From positions 4,030,001-4,094,000 of the forward strand of contig NZ_CP036262.1 in the NCBI RefSeq assembly GCF_007741495.1: a stretch of 64,000 bases of DNA, read 5' to 3'. The notes beneath the pieces are model-generated. The model was not told where the DNA came from. It saw only the letters and a list, made by a program, of their open reading frames with translations, and did no database searches. Below are positions 46,396 to 54,244 of the stretch, piece after piece. Each line of letters opens with the position of its first letter. The stretch's first letter is position 1. The DNA comes from Roseimaritima multifibrata. Its GTDB lineage: Bacteria; Planctomycetota; Planctomycetia; Pirellulales; Pirellulaceae. The position numbers and the translations under genes were made by a program.

Positions 46396-47415
46396 ATGCA
46401 CGATCAACTTAGCGAAACGACTTCGGCGCTCCTTGTCGACGGCAAAGGCATCCTTGCGATGGACGAGAGCACGCCCACGTGTAACAAGCGGTTTAAATCG
46501 CTTGGCATCCCGCAAAACGAAGAGATGCGGCGTGCCTATCGGGAAATGATTATCACCACGCCAGGGCTAGGTCAATCGATCAGCGGGGCAATCCTATTCG
46601 ACGAAACCCTTCGCGAAAGCTCCTCCAGTGGCGAATCTTTCGTCAAACTGCTGATCGAACAAGGCATCGTGCCCGGCATCAAAGTTGACAAAGGAACGGT
46701 CCCTCTCGCCGGTCACGATGGCGAAACCGTTACCGAAGGGCTCGATGGACTTCGCCAACGACTGAGCGAATACGCACAACTGGGTGCAAAGTTTGCCAAG
46801 TGGCGCGCCGTCATCGCAATCGACGACGATTTGCCGACCGCCGGTGCCGTCGAAGCGAACGCCCACGCGCTGGCCCGCTATGCAGCCCTTTGCCAAGAGG
46901 TCGGATTGGTCCCGATCGTCGAACCAGAAGTCTTAATGCACGGTCACCATTCGATCTTACGTTGCGGTGAAGTGACCGAAATGGTGCAACGCGAAGTATT
47001 CGTACAATTGAATCGGCAACAGGTCACGCTTGAAACGATGATTTTAAAACCGAATATGGTGGCCCCTGCATTGGACTACGAAGCGCAGACTTCCGATGCA
47101 GCGATCGCCGACGCCACCGTGCAATGTTTGATGCGAACCGTTCCGGCGGCCGTCGCAGGCATCGCGTTCTTATCCGGCGGGCAAGACCCCGAACATGCCA
47201 CCGCACGATTAGCCGAAATGAACGCGCGCTATAAAACGACAGCCCCGTGGCCGCTAACCTTTTCGTTTGGTCGGGCAATCCAGCGACCTGCATTGGAATG
47301 CTGGCTGGGCGAAAAGGCGAATGTCCCGGCTGCCCGAGCGTTGCTGCTTGAACGTGCAGAAGCAAACGCGAAAGCACGGTGTGCTAATACGCAGCATGAG
47401 GTCGCCAAAATTTAG
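46396..47415 (+). CDS. Class I fructose-bisphosphate aldolase
   Basis: 339 residues. The family signatures are GILAMDESTPTCNKRF, YREMIITTPGLGQSISGAIL and the Schiff-base lysine in MILKPNMVAPALDY near residue 220; GIAFLSGGQDPEHATARL is the phosphate-binding end. This is the eukaryote-like class I type, which is metal-independent and cleaves fructose-1,6-bisphosphate in glycolysis and gluconeogenesis. The last residues lack the C-terminal tyrosine of animal enzymes. The next gene is 121 bp downstream on the same strand. Confidence 0.95.
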   Translation: MHDQLSETTSALLVDGKGILAMDESTPTCNKRFKSLGIPQNEEMRRAYREMIITTPGLGQSISGAILFDETLRESSSSGESFVKLLIEQGIVPGIKVDKGTVPLAGHDGETVTEGLDGLRQRLSEYAQLGAKFAKWRAVIAIDDDLPTAGAVEANAHALARYAALCQEVGLVPIVEPEVLMHGHHSILRCGEVTEMVQREVFVQLNRQQVTLETMILKPNMVAPALDYEAQTSDAAIADATVQCLMRTVPAAVAGIAFLSGGQDPEHATARLAEMNARYKTTAPWPLTFSFGRAIQRPALECWLGEKANVPAARALLLERAEANAKARCANTQHEVAKI

Positions 47416-47536
47416 GCGACATCGGATCCAAAGACGAATGGGTTCGGTTCCCAAAATACGATTCAACCCTGCCGACATCAGGCAAACCAAATTCGGCTAC
47501 CCCCCCCCTTTCCCCGTACTCTCCAAGAAAAACATC

Positions 47537-48154
47537 ATGAACGAATCCAGCGCTCATCCAGCCTCTAGCTCACACGACATAACGATCCCGCGGCGGCAAA
47601 TGCCCGACGAACTCCAACACCTACGCAAAATTTGGTGGGGCCCGTTCCTGCTGGGGATTGGACTAATCCTGGGTGGCATTGTTGCCGTCACCTTTCCGAT
47701 CTTCTCAACGTTCGGTGTCATCATGGTGCTGGGCATCGTGCTGCTACTTGCTGGCGTTGCCACGATCGTGACGTCTTTCATGACGGGGAAGTGGAGTGCG
47801 TTTTTAGTGCAGTTGCTGATGGGTATCCTCTACACGGTAATCGGCGTCCTGATGGCCGAATCACCGCTAGCCAGTGCAGCGGCACTGACGCTGTTAGTCG
47901 CCTCTTTCTCGATTGCCGGTGGAGTGTTTCGCGTCGTTGCCGCGTTGCAATTGCGGTTCTCGCATTGGGGATGGGTGCTGACCAGCGGTATGATCGCAAT
48001 CCTATTTGGCATCGTGGTGCTGCGGCATTTCCCCGAAGCTGCCCCCTGGTTGATCGGGCTGATGCTGGGACTGGACTTGATCTTCGGTGGTTTAAATTGG
48101 TTATTGCTCTCTCTGACGATTCGCAGTCTTCCGCCCGAACATGACGAGATTTGA
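47537..48154 (+). CDS. HdeD-family (DUF308) membrane protein
   Basis: 205 residues from the ATG at 47537; the frame is open upstream into the aldolase gene but with no family similarity. Six hydrophobic helices follow a polar N-terminus of about 30 residues: WWGPFLLGIGLILGGIVAVT, VIMVLGIVLLLAGVATIV, LLMGILYTVIGVLMA and further ones. This is the arrangement of HdeD, an acid-stress membrane protein of unclear mechanism. It may share the aldolase transcript. Confidence 0.85.
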   Translation: MNESSAHPASSSHDITIPRRQMPDELQHLRKIWWGPFLLGIGLILGGIVAVTFPIFSTFGVIMVLGIVLLLAGVATIVTSFMTGKWSAFLVQLLMGILYTVIGVLMAESPLASAAALTLLVASFSIAGGVFRVVAALQLRFSHWGWVLTSGMIAILFGIVVLRHFPEAAPWLIGLMLGLDLIFGGLNWLLLSLTIRSLPPEHDEI

Positions 48155-48261
48155 GCAATTGGACAATTGCCAGAAAAGTCGGCAACCGCTTCGGTGCCGA
48201 CTTTCGATGTGGCCAGATGATCGAACGTTTTAAGAGGTTCGATACGGCCCCCGAGAAACCA

Positions 48262-49227
48262 TTACTGACCGGGCAATTGAAAATCGAGGAAGAGCCGGTC
48301 AGAGGCCCACTTCTGAAACCAAGTGCCAACAGACATCGTCAATTGTTCGTCATCGAGCGAGGAGGTCTCTGCAATTTGCTCAATCGCCTCGCCCAGACAG
48401 ACATTGTTTGCCAAGCGTTCGAGCAACTGGAATTCCAACGCCTCCACCGCAATCGTGCGGACGACATATCGCAGGCGTGTTACGACCAAGAAGGTCGGTT
48501 TGGCGCTCGGCAGATCATCCCGGGTCGCAGTCCCCTTGCGCACCGCGATTGCATATTCATGTGCCCCGCTGCTAAGTCGCAACAGACGCACACAGGGCGC
48601 CAATCTCAAGGTTAGCTCGCCAACCTGATCGGGTTCAACCGCCGACAAAGTATCAGCATTCAGGGTTTCCAGGTTCTCGATTCCGGGTCCACTAAATACT
48701 TCGCTGTACGTCCGTTCGATCGTCGCCAAGTCGATCATCAGATCAAGCCAATACGCTTCGATTCCTAGATCCGATCCCTCATCGGTCGCGTCTCGGTTTT
48801 CGATCAGAAAACGATGGAAGTTGGCGCCCAAGTTAGCGAGCGTGTAGCTTTGCGACGGATAGGACTGCAAATAGTCAAACGCGAAAGCGTTGAACGTCTC
48901 TTCGCCCAATAGATGCGTCAACGCGGGATATTCTTCGCTCAGCACCTCTAACAGGCGAGCGTAGTACGCATTGGCGTAAACCTCCATTCTCTGCTGACTG
49001 CTCAATTGGCTGGAGGGCAAGATCAAATCTTCGATCGTGGCGGAATCCGACCCGATGGCCGTTTTGGCTACCGTCGACGCGGCACCCGACACAACTCCAT
49101 CAGGGCTTGCGATCACGGTCTGCATCCATTCCTGGACCGCACGCAGCGATGGTGCGCATCGGTGAAGTGGATCCGACGAGGTTGCGTCGATGTTCGCGGA
49201 TGCATTGCAGTCTTCAGCAGATCCCAC
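48262..49227 (-). CDS. DUF2063 protein, partner of the DUF692 enzyme (BufC/HvfC-like)
   Basis: 321 residues from a GTG that overlaps the stop of the DUF692 gene by one base. The DUF2063 domain starts at about residue 27 (LRAVQEWMQTVI) and includes MEVYANAYYARLLEVLSEEYP and LANLGANFHRFL; the end (VGTWFQKWASDRLFLDFQL) is a winged-helix-like domain. In characterised systems this partner brings the precursor peptide to the DUF692 enzyme. The first 26 residues look unstructured, so a start further downstream is possible. It is the last gene of a three-gene cluster with 49227-50210 and 50326-50769. Confidence 0.85.
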   Translation of the reverse strand: MGSAEDCNASANIDATSSDPLHRCAPSLRAVQEWMQTVIASPDGVVSGAASTVAKTAIGSDSATIEDLILPSSQLSSQQRMEVYANAYYARLLEVLSEEYPALTHLLGEETFNAFAFDYLQSYPSQSYTLANLGANFHRFLIENRDATDEGSDLGIEAYWLDLMIDLATIERTYSEVFSGPGIENLETLNADTLSAVEPDQVGELTLRLAPCVRLLRLSSGAHEYAIAVRKGTATRDDLPSAKPTFLVVTRLRYVVRTIAVEALEFQLLERLANNVCLGEAIEQIAETSSLDDEQLTMSVGTWFQKWASDRLFLDFQLPGQ

Positions 49228-50210
49228 TACTCAATCTCCGCCATCGTGTAATGCGAAGGCTGCGGGATCCCCACAGGTCGATTCGTCTCTGCCGCTGTCA
49301 CCCCTGTTTTCCTGTCGCGTGATTCACTGTCGGCGGTCTCGTCTGGTGCATACGCATCGCTCATGTACTTTCTGGCCTTCAGTACTTCAGCGTGAACGAC
49401 GTCGAATTCAGGAATCCCCGCGTCCCATTCCAATAAAGTCGAAGCCCGCACGCCTCGTTGATGCGCGTAGCGATAAAGTTCCCAGACAGGGTCGACCACT
49501 TTACCATCGTGCGTATCGATACAGTGCGTGCCCATATCCGTGTGTCCTGCCAAGTGGAACTGAACCACTCGGTCGACCGGAATGGCGTCAAGGTATTCTT
49601 TGGGTTCAAACTCATGGTTGACGCTGGACACATAGACGTTGTTGACATCTAGCAGCAACTGGCAATTTGTTTCTTCAGTCAGATACTTCAAGAACTCCCA
49701 TTCGCTCATCGTTGAATCACGAAAGGTGACGTAGGTGCTTGGATTTTCAAGCACCAATGGGCGTTCCAGCAGATCCTCCACGATGCGGACGCGTGCTGCT
49801 AAGTGCTTTAGCGTTTCCTCGTTGTATGGGACCGGAAGCAGATCGTGAGTATTTTTCGCGGCGACGCCGGTCCAACAGACATGGTCCGAAACCCACTGCG
49901 CCTTCACGTCCGACGCAAGTTGTTTGAGCTTTTTCAAATAGTCGATATCCAGCCGATCGGTGCTGCCAATCGACATTGAAACGCCATGCATCACAATCGG
50001 GTAACGCTCGGCGATCTGATCCAAGATGTATCTTGGTCGGCCACTACAATCCATGAAGTTTTCTGAAATGATTTCGAACCAATCCACCTCCGGCCACTCG
50101 TTCAGAATGTGCGCGAAGTGAACCGTTCTCAACCCAATGCCTAAGCCCAGTCCAGTCCGGTCATTGTCTGTTTGCTTCAGACTTTCTGTCGCATCATGAT
50201 TTGACTGCAT
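49227..50210 (-). CDS. DUF692 multinuclear iron oxidative enzyme (MNIO, BufB/MbnB-like)
   Basis: 327 residues. DUF692 landmarks are [13 protein letters not shown] and [11 protein letters not shown] at the start, [10 protein letters not shown] (metal-binding His), [41 protein letters not shown] and [14 protein letters not shown]. These TIM-barrel enzymes use two or three iron ions to oxidise cysteines of a precursor peptide, for example to thio-oxazoles or oxazolone-thioamides. The likely substrate is the cysteine-rich protein at 50326-50769, 115 bp upstream. A hairpin (50295-50312) sits between them. Confidence 0.92.
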   Translation of the reverse strand: MQSNHDATESLKQTDNDRTGLGLGIGLRTVHFAHILNEWPEVDWFEIISENFMDCSGRPRYILDQIAERYPIVMHGVSMSIGSTDRLDIDYLKKLKQLASDVKAQWVSDHVCWTGVAAKNTHDLLPVPYNEETLKHLAARVRIVEDLLERPLVLENPSTYVTFRDSTMSEWEFLKYLTEETNCQLLLDVNNVYVSSVNHEFEPKEYLDAIPVDRVVQFHLAGHTDMGTHCIDTHDGKVVDPVWELYRYAHQRGVRASTLLEWDAGIPEFDVVHAEVLKARKYMSDAYAPDETADSESRDRKTGVTAAETNRPVGIPQPSHYTMAEIE

Positions 50211-50294
50211 ACGTCGTCCACCGAGTGTGAGTTGATTAGGACGCGTCCGGCCAGACCTGCAAATGAAGAACTGGCCGCAACGAATTCATCCAAT

Positions 50295-50312
50295 AGTTGG
50301 GCTATGCCAACT
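50295..50312 (-). promoter_or_regulatory. Hairpin between RiPP precursor and DUF692 gene
   Basis: A 6-bp stem with a 6-nt loop (agttgg gctatg ccaact) lies directly after the precursor stop. It has no T-run, so it may reduce read-through or protect the precursor mRNA, which would give more peptide than enzyme. Confidence 0.35.
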
Positions 50313-50325
50313 GCAACCGAGCCGT

Positions 50326-50769
50326 TTACTTAGGGGCTGGGCCGACCTTTTTGCCAGCTGCCTTCATCAGTTGCTCGAACTGCTTTCTTGCCAACTTTGA
50401 GGCTCCAGCATTCAAAGGCACACCACACTCACCTTTTCCTTTGCAGGTGTTTTGTCCAGGATAGCCGCCGCAGCCACCGGCCCCTTTGCATTCATTCGCT
50501 CCGGCACAATCGTGCTTAGCAACTGCAGCACAGGACCCCATGCCAGCGCAGTCGTGCTGCCCTTTCCCTTCGCCTTTGCATGTATTCAGTCCTTTACAAG
50601 CGTTCGGGGACGCGATCAATAACGCCGGGTCCACTCCAAGATCGACTTTGGCGGCTGCATTGTCCTGGGCCACAGCGTCTTTTGCACCAACGACCATCGC
50701 ACCGGTCGCCACAAGGGCGAGTCGTCCAAAGTTGCGTCGCCCGAAATTTGAATTACTCATGTTTGACAA
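50326..50769 (-). CDS. Tat-exported cysteine-rich RiPP precursor (bufferin-like)
   Basis: 147 residues. A twin-arginine leader (FGRRNFGRLALV, Arg11-Arg12) ends near AVA at 32-34. The mature region has nine cysteines (58, 64, 74, 80, 88, 94, 100, 109, 115), grouped as five CX5C units of the form CKGxNxC or CAGxxxC (CKGLNTC, CAGMGSC, CAGANEC, CKGAGGC, CKGKGEC). It resembles the cysteine-rich precursors (BufA2 type) that DUF692 enzymes modify to copper-binding peptides. The basic tail (SKLARKQFEQLMKAAGKK) may be a recognition helix. It heads the cluster, with a Crp-like palindrome 87 bp upstream. Confidence 0.8.
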   Translation of the reverse strand: MSNMSNSNFGRRNFGRLALVATGAMVVGAKDAVAQDNAAAKVDLGVDPALLIASPNACKGLNTCKGEGKGQHDCAGMGSCAAVAKHDCAGANECKGAGGCGGYPGQNTCKGKGECGVPLNAGASKLARKQFEQLMKAAGKKVGPAPK

Positions 50770-51185
50770 TCTCCGAAATGTTTACAGCGAATTGTAAAAG
50801 AAGAAGCCGTAGGACTTCTTCACGCGAAAATTGTACTTACAGAGCACGCGTCCTAATGTGAGCTATATCACAAACATCAGAATTGCCGCTATCAATGCGA
50901 CCAATTTTCCCCGGGAAGAGGTAGCTTCCTTCGTGGACGGGGTGATCAGTGAACAAAACCACACGCTCCCGGCAGACAGGATTTAGAAGTTTTTTGACTC
51001 TCCCAGATAGCCACCGAGATTTGACTTTAAAAATAGAGAGAAGCAACGCAGCGGACGCGATTGGATTGCCAGACCATTACCGACGACGATTGCTTGCTTT
51101 TTCAATCCAGCATGCAGCCGATGTGAACCACGGTTACGATAGGAGATCTCGTCCGCTTAATGTTCAAGCCGCATTCACCATCCAA
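50770..51185. other. Divergent regulatory region (RiPP cluster and arylsulfatase)
   Basis: About 415 bp separate the two divergent starts. It contains the Crp-like palindrome at 50857-50872 and a small inverted repeat (aagaag...cttctt, about 50801-50820). An open frame continues the sulfatase upstream to 50949, but it lacks a signal peptide and a ribosome binding site. Confidence 0.5.
50857..50872. promoter_or_regulatory. Crp/Fnr-type palindrome TGTGA-N6-TCACA
   Basis: The motif TGTGAgctataTCACA is a perfect match to the CRP core consensus. It lies 87 bp before the RiPP precursor ATG and about 315 bp before the sulfatase start. Crp/Fnr-family regulators are common in planctomycetes, but which one binds here is unknown. 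Confidence 0.45.
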
Positions 51186-53483
51186 ATGTCTCGAATCAAC
51201 ATGTTCCACTTCGTCGCCGAAACGCAAACCGACGGCTTAAAATCTCGGAATCGTCACCGAACTTTTTCCCATCGTCTAAGACACCGCATAGCAGCCCCCG
51301 CCATTTCAGCGGTTGTCGCCCTATTCACGCAAACGCTAACCACGACGCCCCTCAAAGCGCAGGCAGCCGATCGTCCGAACATCATCTATATCATGGCCGA
51401 TGATATGGGCTATTCCGATATCGGCTGTTATGGAAGTGAAATCCAGACACCGAACTTAGATGCGTTAGCCGAAAAGGGAATTCGTTTTACCCAGTTCTAC
51501 AATACAGCACGCTGTTGCCCGACTCGAGCGAGCCTCATGACCGGGCTATACCCTCACCAAGCGGGTATCGGTCATATGATGGAGGACCGAGGTTTTGATG
51601 GCTATCGAGGCGAACTGAACCGGCACTGTGTGACGATCCCCGAGGCGTTAAAGTCGGCGGGCTATCGTTCCTATATGTCGGGAAAATGGCATGTCACCAA
51701 AACGATCGCCCCCTCATCCTTCGCCGAGAAACACAACTGGCCATTGCAACGCGGATTCGACCAATTCTATGGCACGATTCATGGAGCCGGCAGCTTCTTT
51801 GATCCCAATACGTTGACACGCGGAAACGACTTCATTTCACCCTTCGCGGATCCCGAGTACACGGCTGCGGACCGCGAAGACGAAACCTACTATTACACGA
51901 ACGCCATCGCCGATCATGCGGCCGGTTATGTCCGTGAACACCCTTCGCGCTCAAATCCAGAACCGTTTTTCATGTATGTCTCCTTTACCGCTGCGCACTG
52001 GCCGATGCATGCGTTGGACAAGGACATCGAAAAGTACAAAGGAAAATACGATGCGGGCTATGCCGCCGTACGTAATGCCCGCTACCAGCGAATGATTGAA
52101 TTGGGTGTGATCGACAAAGAGAGCACGGTCAATTGGGCAATTCCCGACGACTGGATGAACGAAGAAGAGTGGGAGTGGGATAAACGTAACATGGAGGTCT
52201 ACGCCGCCATGATTGACAGCATGGACCGTGGAATCGGACGGATTGTTGCAGCTCTAAAAGAGACCGATCAATTCGATAACACGATGATCTGCTTCTTCCA
52301 AGATAACGGCGGTTGTGCCGAAAATTATGGACGAGGAGGGCAGGGGGGCCCGCGTGCGAAAACACCTTCCCTGCCACCGGTTCCCAACCAGTTGATTCAG
52401 CCCGATATGACTCCCAAACAATCACGCGACGGGTTTCCAATGCGAACCGGCGTCGGCAGCCTCGCAGGCCCCGCCGACACAGCGATCGGATACGGTAAAG
52501 CCTGGGCAACCGTATCCAATACGCCTTTCCGAGAATACAAACACTGGGTCCATGAAGGTGGTATTTCGACTCCTTTGATTGTCCATTGGCCCAGCAAGAT
52601 CAATCGTCCAGGTTCACTGGAAAACACTCCCAGCCACTTGGTCGATTTAATGGCGACCGCGATCGACGTCGCTGAAGGGACCTACCCCAAAACCTTCCAT
52701 AACCAGAACCCGATTAAACCGCTTCAGGGCAAAAGCTTGGTGCCTCTATTCACCGGTGGGAGCATCGAACGCGACGCCATCTTCTGGGAACATGAAGGGA
52801 ACCGAGCCGTACGCGAGGGAGACTTCAAATTGGTTGCCAAAGGAACCAAAGGCGAATGGGAACTGTATAACATCGCCCTGGACCGAAGTGAACAAAACAA
52901 CCTGAGCGCCCAGAACCCGCAACTGGTGAAGGAACTGGCCGATCTATGGCAACAGTACGCAGAACGATCCGACGTGCTGCCAGTATCTCCGCCAAGGCCT
53001 GGAGGGCATTCGCAAACAATGAACCGCAAACAGATGCGGTTTCACCTGAAAGGGAAAGAGACGCTTGCAACTTCCTCCGCTCCGTTCATCCCGAACCGGA
53101 ATCTCCGCGTCAAAGTGGTTGCCGATATCCAGGGTGATGGCTCCATCATCGCTCAAGGGGGATCGTCACACGGATGGGGAATCTACGTCCAAAACGGCGA
53201 GGTGTTCTTTGTGGTTACACGATCTGGAAAACGCAACATCCTTGCCAGCGGAATCACGCCCAAAGGGAAGACAACGATCGAAGCGGAGCTCCCCAGACAA
53301 GGGCCACTTCGCCTTCGAATCAACGAGCAGAACGTCCCGACAAACATGCGCCCGGGCAGCCTAAGCGAACAACCGCAAGACGGACTTCAAGTCGGCCAAG
53401 ATACCGGTGGCGCCGTCGGCAACTACAAGACCCCATTTCCCTTTTCCGGAACGATCGATTCCGTCCAAATCGATCTTAAGTAA
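51186..53483 (+). CDS. Secreted arylsulfatase (FGly-dependent)
   Basis: 765 residues from the ATG at 51186; 51201 is an alternative, and the start is uncertain because the signal region (PAISAVVALFTQTLTTTPLKA) sits 40 residues in. The type I sulfatase core is clear: RPNIIYIMADDMGYSDIGCY (metal Asp-Asp), CCPTRASLMTGLYPHQAG with the C-x-P-x-R site matured to formylglycine, and SGKWHVTK. A concanavalin/LamG-like beta domain (about 620-765) follows. It removes sulfate from an organic ester, probably a sulfated polysaccharide. Confidence 0.93.
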   Translation: MSRINMFHFVAETQTDGLKSRNRHRTFSHRLRHRIAAPAISAVVALFTQTLTTTPLKAQAADRPNIIYIMADDMGYSDIGCYGSEIQTPNLDALAEKGIRFTQFYNTARCCPTRASLMTGLYPHQAGIGHMMEDRGFDGYRGELNRHCVTIPEALKSAGYRSYMSGKWHVTKTIAPSSFAEKHNWPLQRGFDQFYGTIHGAGSFFDPNTLTRGNDFISPFADPEYTAADREDETYYYTNAIADHAAGYVREHPSRSNPEPFFMYVSFTAAHWPMHALDKDIEKYKGKYDAGYAAVRNARYQRMIELGVIDKESTVNWAIPDDWMNEEEWEWDKRNMEVYAAMIDSMDRGIGRIVAALKETDQFDNTMICFFQDNGGCAENYGRGGQGGPRAKTPSLPPVPNQLIQPDMTPKQSRDGFPMRTGVGSLAGPADTAIGYGKAWATVSNTPFREYKHWVHEGGISTPLIVHWPSKINRPGSLENTPSHLVDLMATAIDVAEGTYPKTFHNQNPIKPLQGKSLVPLFTGGSIERDAIFWEHEGNRAVREGDFKLVAKGTKGEWELYNIALDRSEQNNLSAQNPQLVKELADLWQQYAERSDVLPVSPPRPGGHSQTMNRKQMRFHLKGKETLATSSAPFIPNRNLRVKVVADIQGDGSIIAQGGSSHGWGIYVQNGEVFFVVTRSGKRNILASGITPKGKTTIEAELPRQGPLRLRINEQNVPTNMRPGSLSEQPQDGLQVGQDTGGAVGNYKTPFPFSGTIDSVQIDLK

Positions 53484-54244
53484 GCCGGCAGCGGGAGGGT
53501 AATTGATTGGTGAAGGATTGACTGCCTGTCCATGCTATGGCAAGCGGAGCCACCGAGCATGCCGTAGCTACCGTCGCCAGACGGTGGTTCCAACAGGAAA
53601 CTATCACCTATTGATTACACGCCCGCCCATGAGAGTCTGAGTGCAGTGCTGTTAGCCCAGCGGGCGGCAGACAAGGATGGTTCTGTCGCCCTCCGGGCTT
53701 TGCTTTTCGCGACACCCACTCCGGCGGCTTACACCGCCGGCAAGTATCTGTCGCCCTCCGGGCTACTTGTCGACTCGGCCCCATGGAGACTCGTCGACTG
53801 CTGCAAACCCTTCATGTATAGATTTCAACCCGGCCCATCCGAGTCTGAGTGCAGTGCTTCTAGCCCGGAGGGCGGCAGATACTTGCCGTTGGCGTAAGCC
53901 AACGGAAACCTAGCGTGCGTGCCCATGAAAGCCCAGAGGGCGACAGACAAGGATGGTTCTGCCGCCCTCCGGGCTTTGTTTTTTGCGACACCCACCCCGG
54001 CGGCTTACACCGCCGACAAGTATCTGCCGCCCGCTGGGGCTACGTGTTCATCGGGGTAGCTGCCAGTTGTTGCCCGGACCGGGACAAGCCTGGCGAAAGC
54101 AAAGTAGCCAACGCCCAAAATGCGCAACAACAAAACTGACGCAGCGGGTTGGGATCTTTTGCTGCATTACCTTGCGATTGGCGAAATGCACGAGGTTTCC
54201 TTCGATCGCGTAAAACGAGAAAAAAAAACGGCAAGCAAACCTCC
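53484..54244. other. Repeat-rich intergenic region between convergent genes
   Basis: A 6-bp hairpin (accgtc gcca gacggt, 53570-53585) may end the sulfatase transcript. The rest is mostly two inverted relatives of the 45.4-kb element and a GCTGCG remnant (54137-54154). No gene is seen. Confidence 0.65.
53640..54075. repeat. Two tandem relatives of the 45-kb palindromic module
   Basis: Shared words with the block at 45363-46063 include tagcccggagggcggcagat (53860), cttgccgttggcgtaagcca and its complements, and gcggcttacaccgccg (53723, 54000). The two units start near 53640 and 53840 with gagtctgagtgcagtgct in both. The segment ends in gtagctgccagttgttg, as at 31106. Confidence 0.75.

Noticed and set aside
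50949-51185. N-terminal extension of the arylsulfatase frame
   Set aside because: No ribosome binding site, no signal peptide at its start, and composition unlike the rest of the protein.
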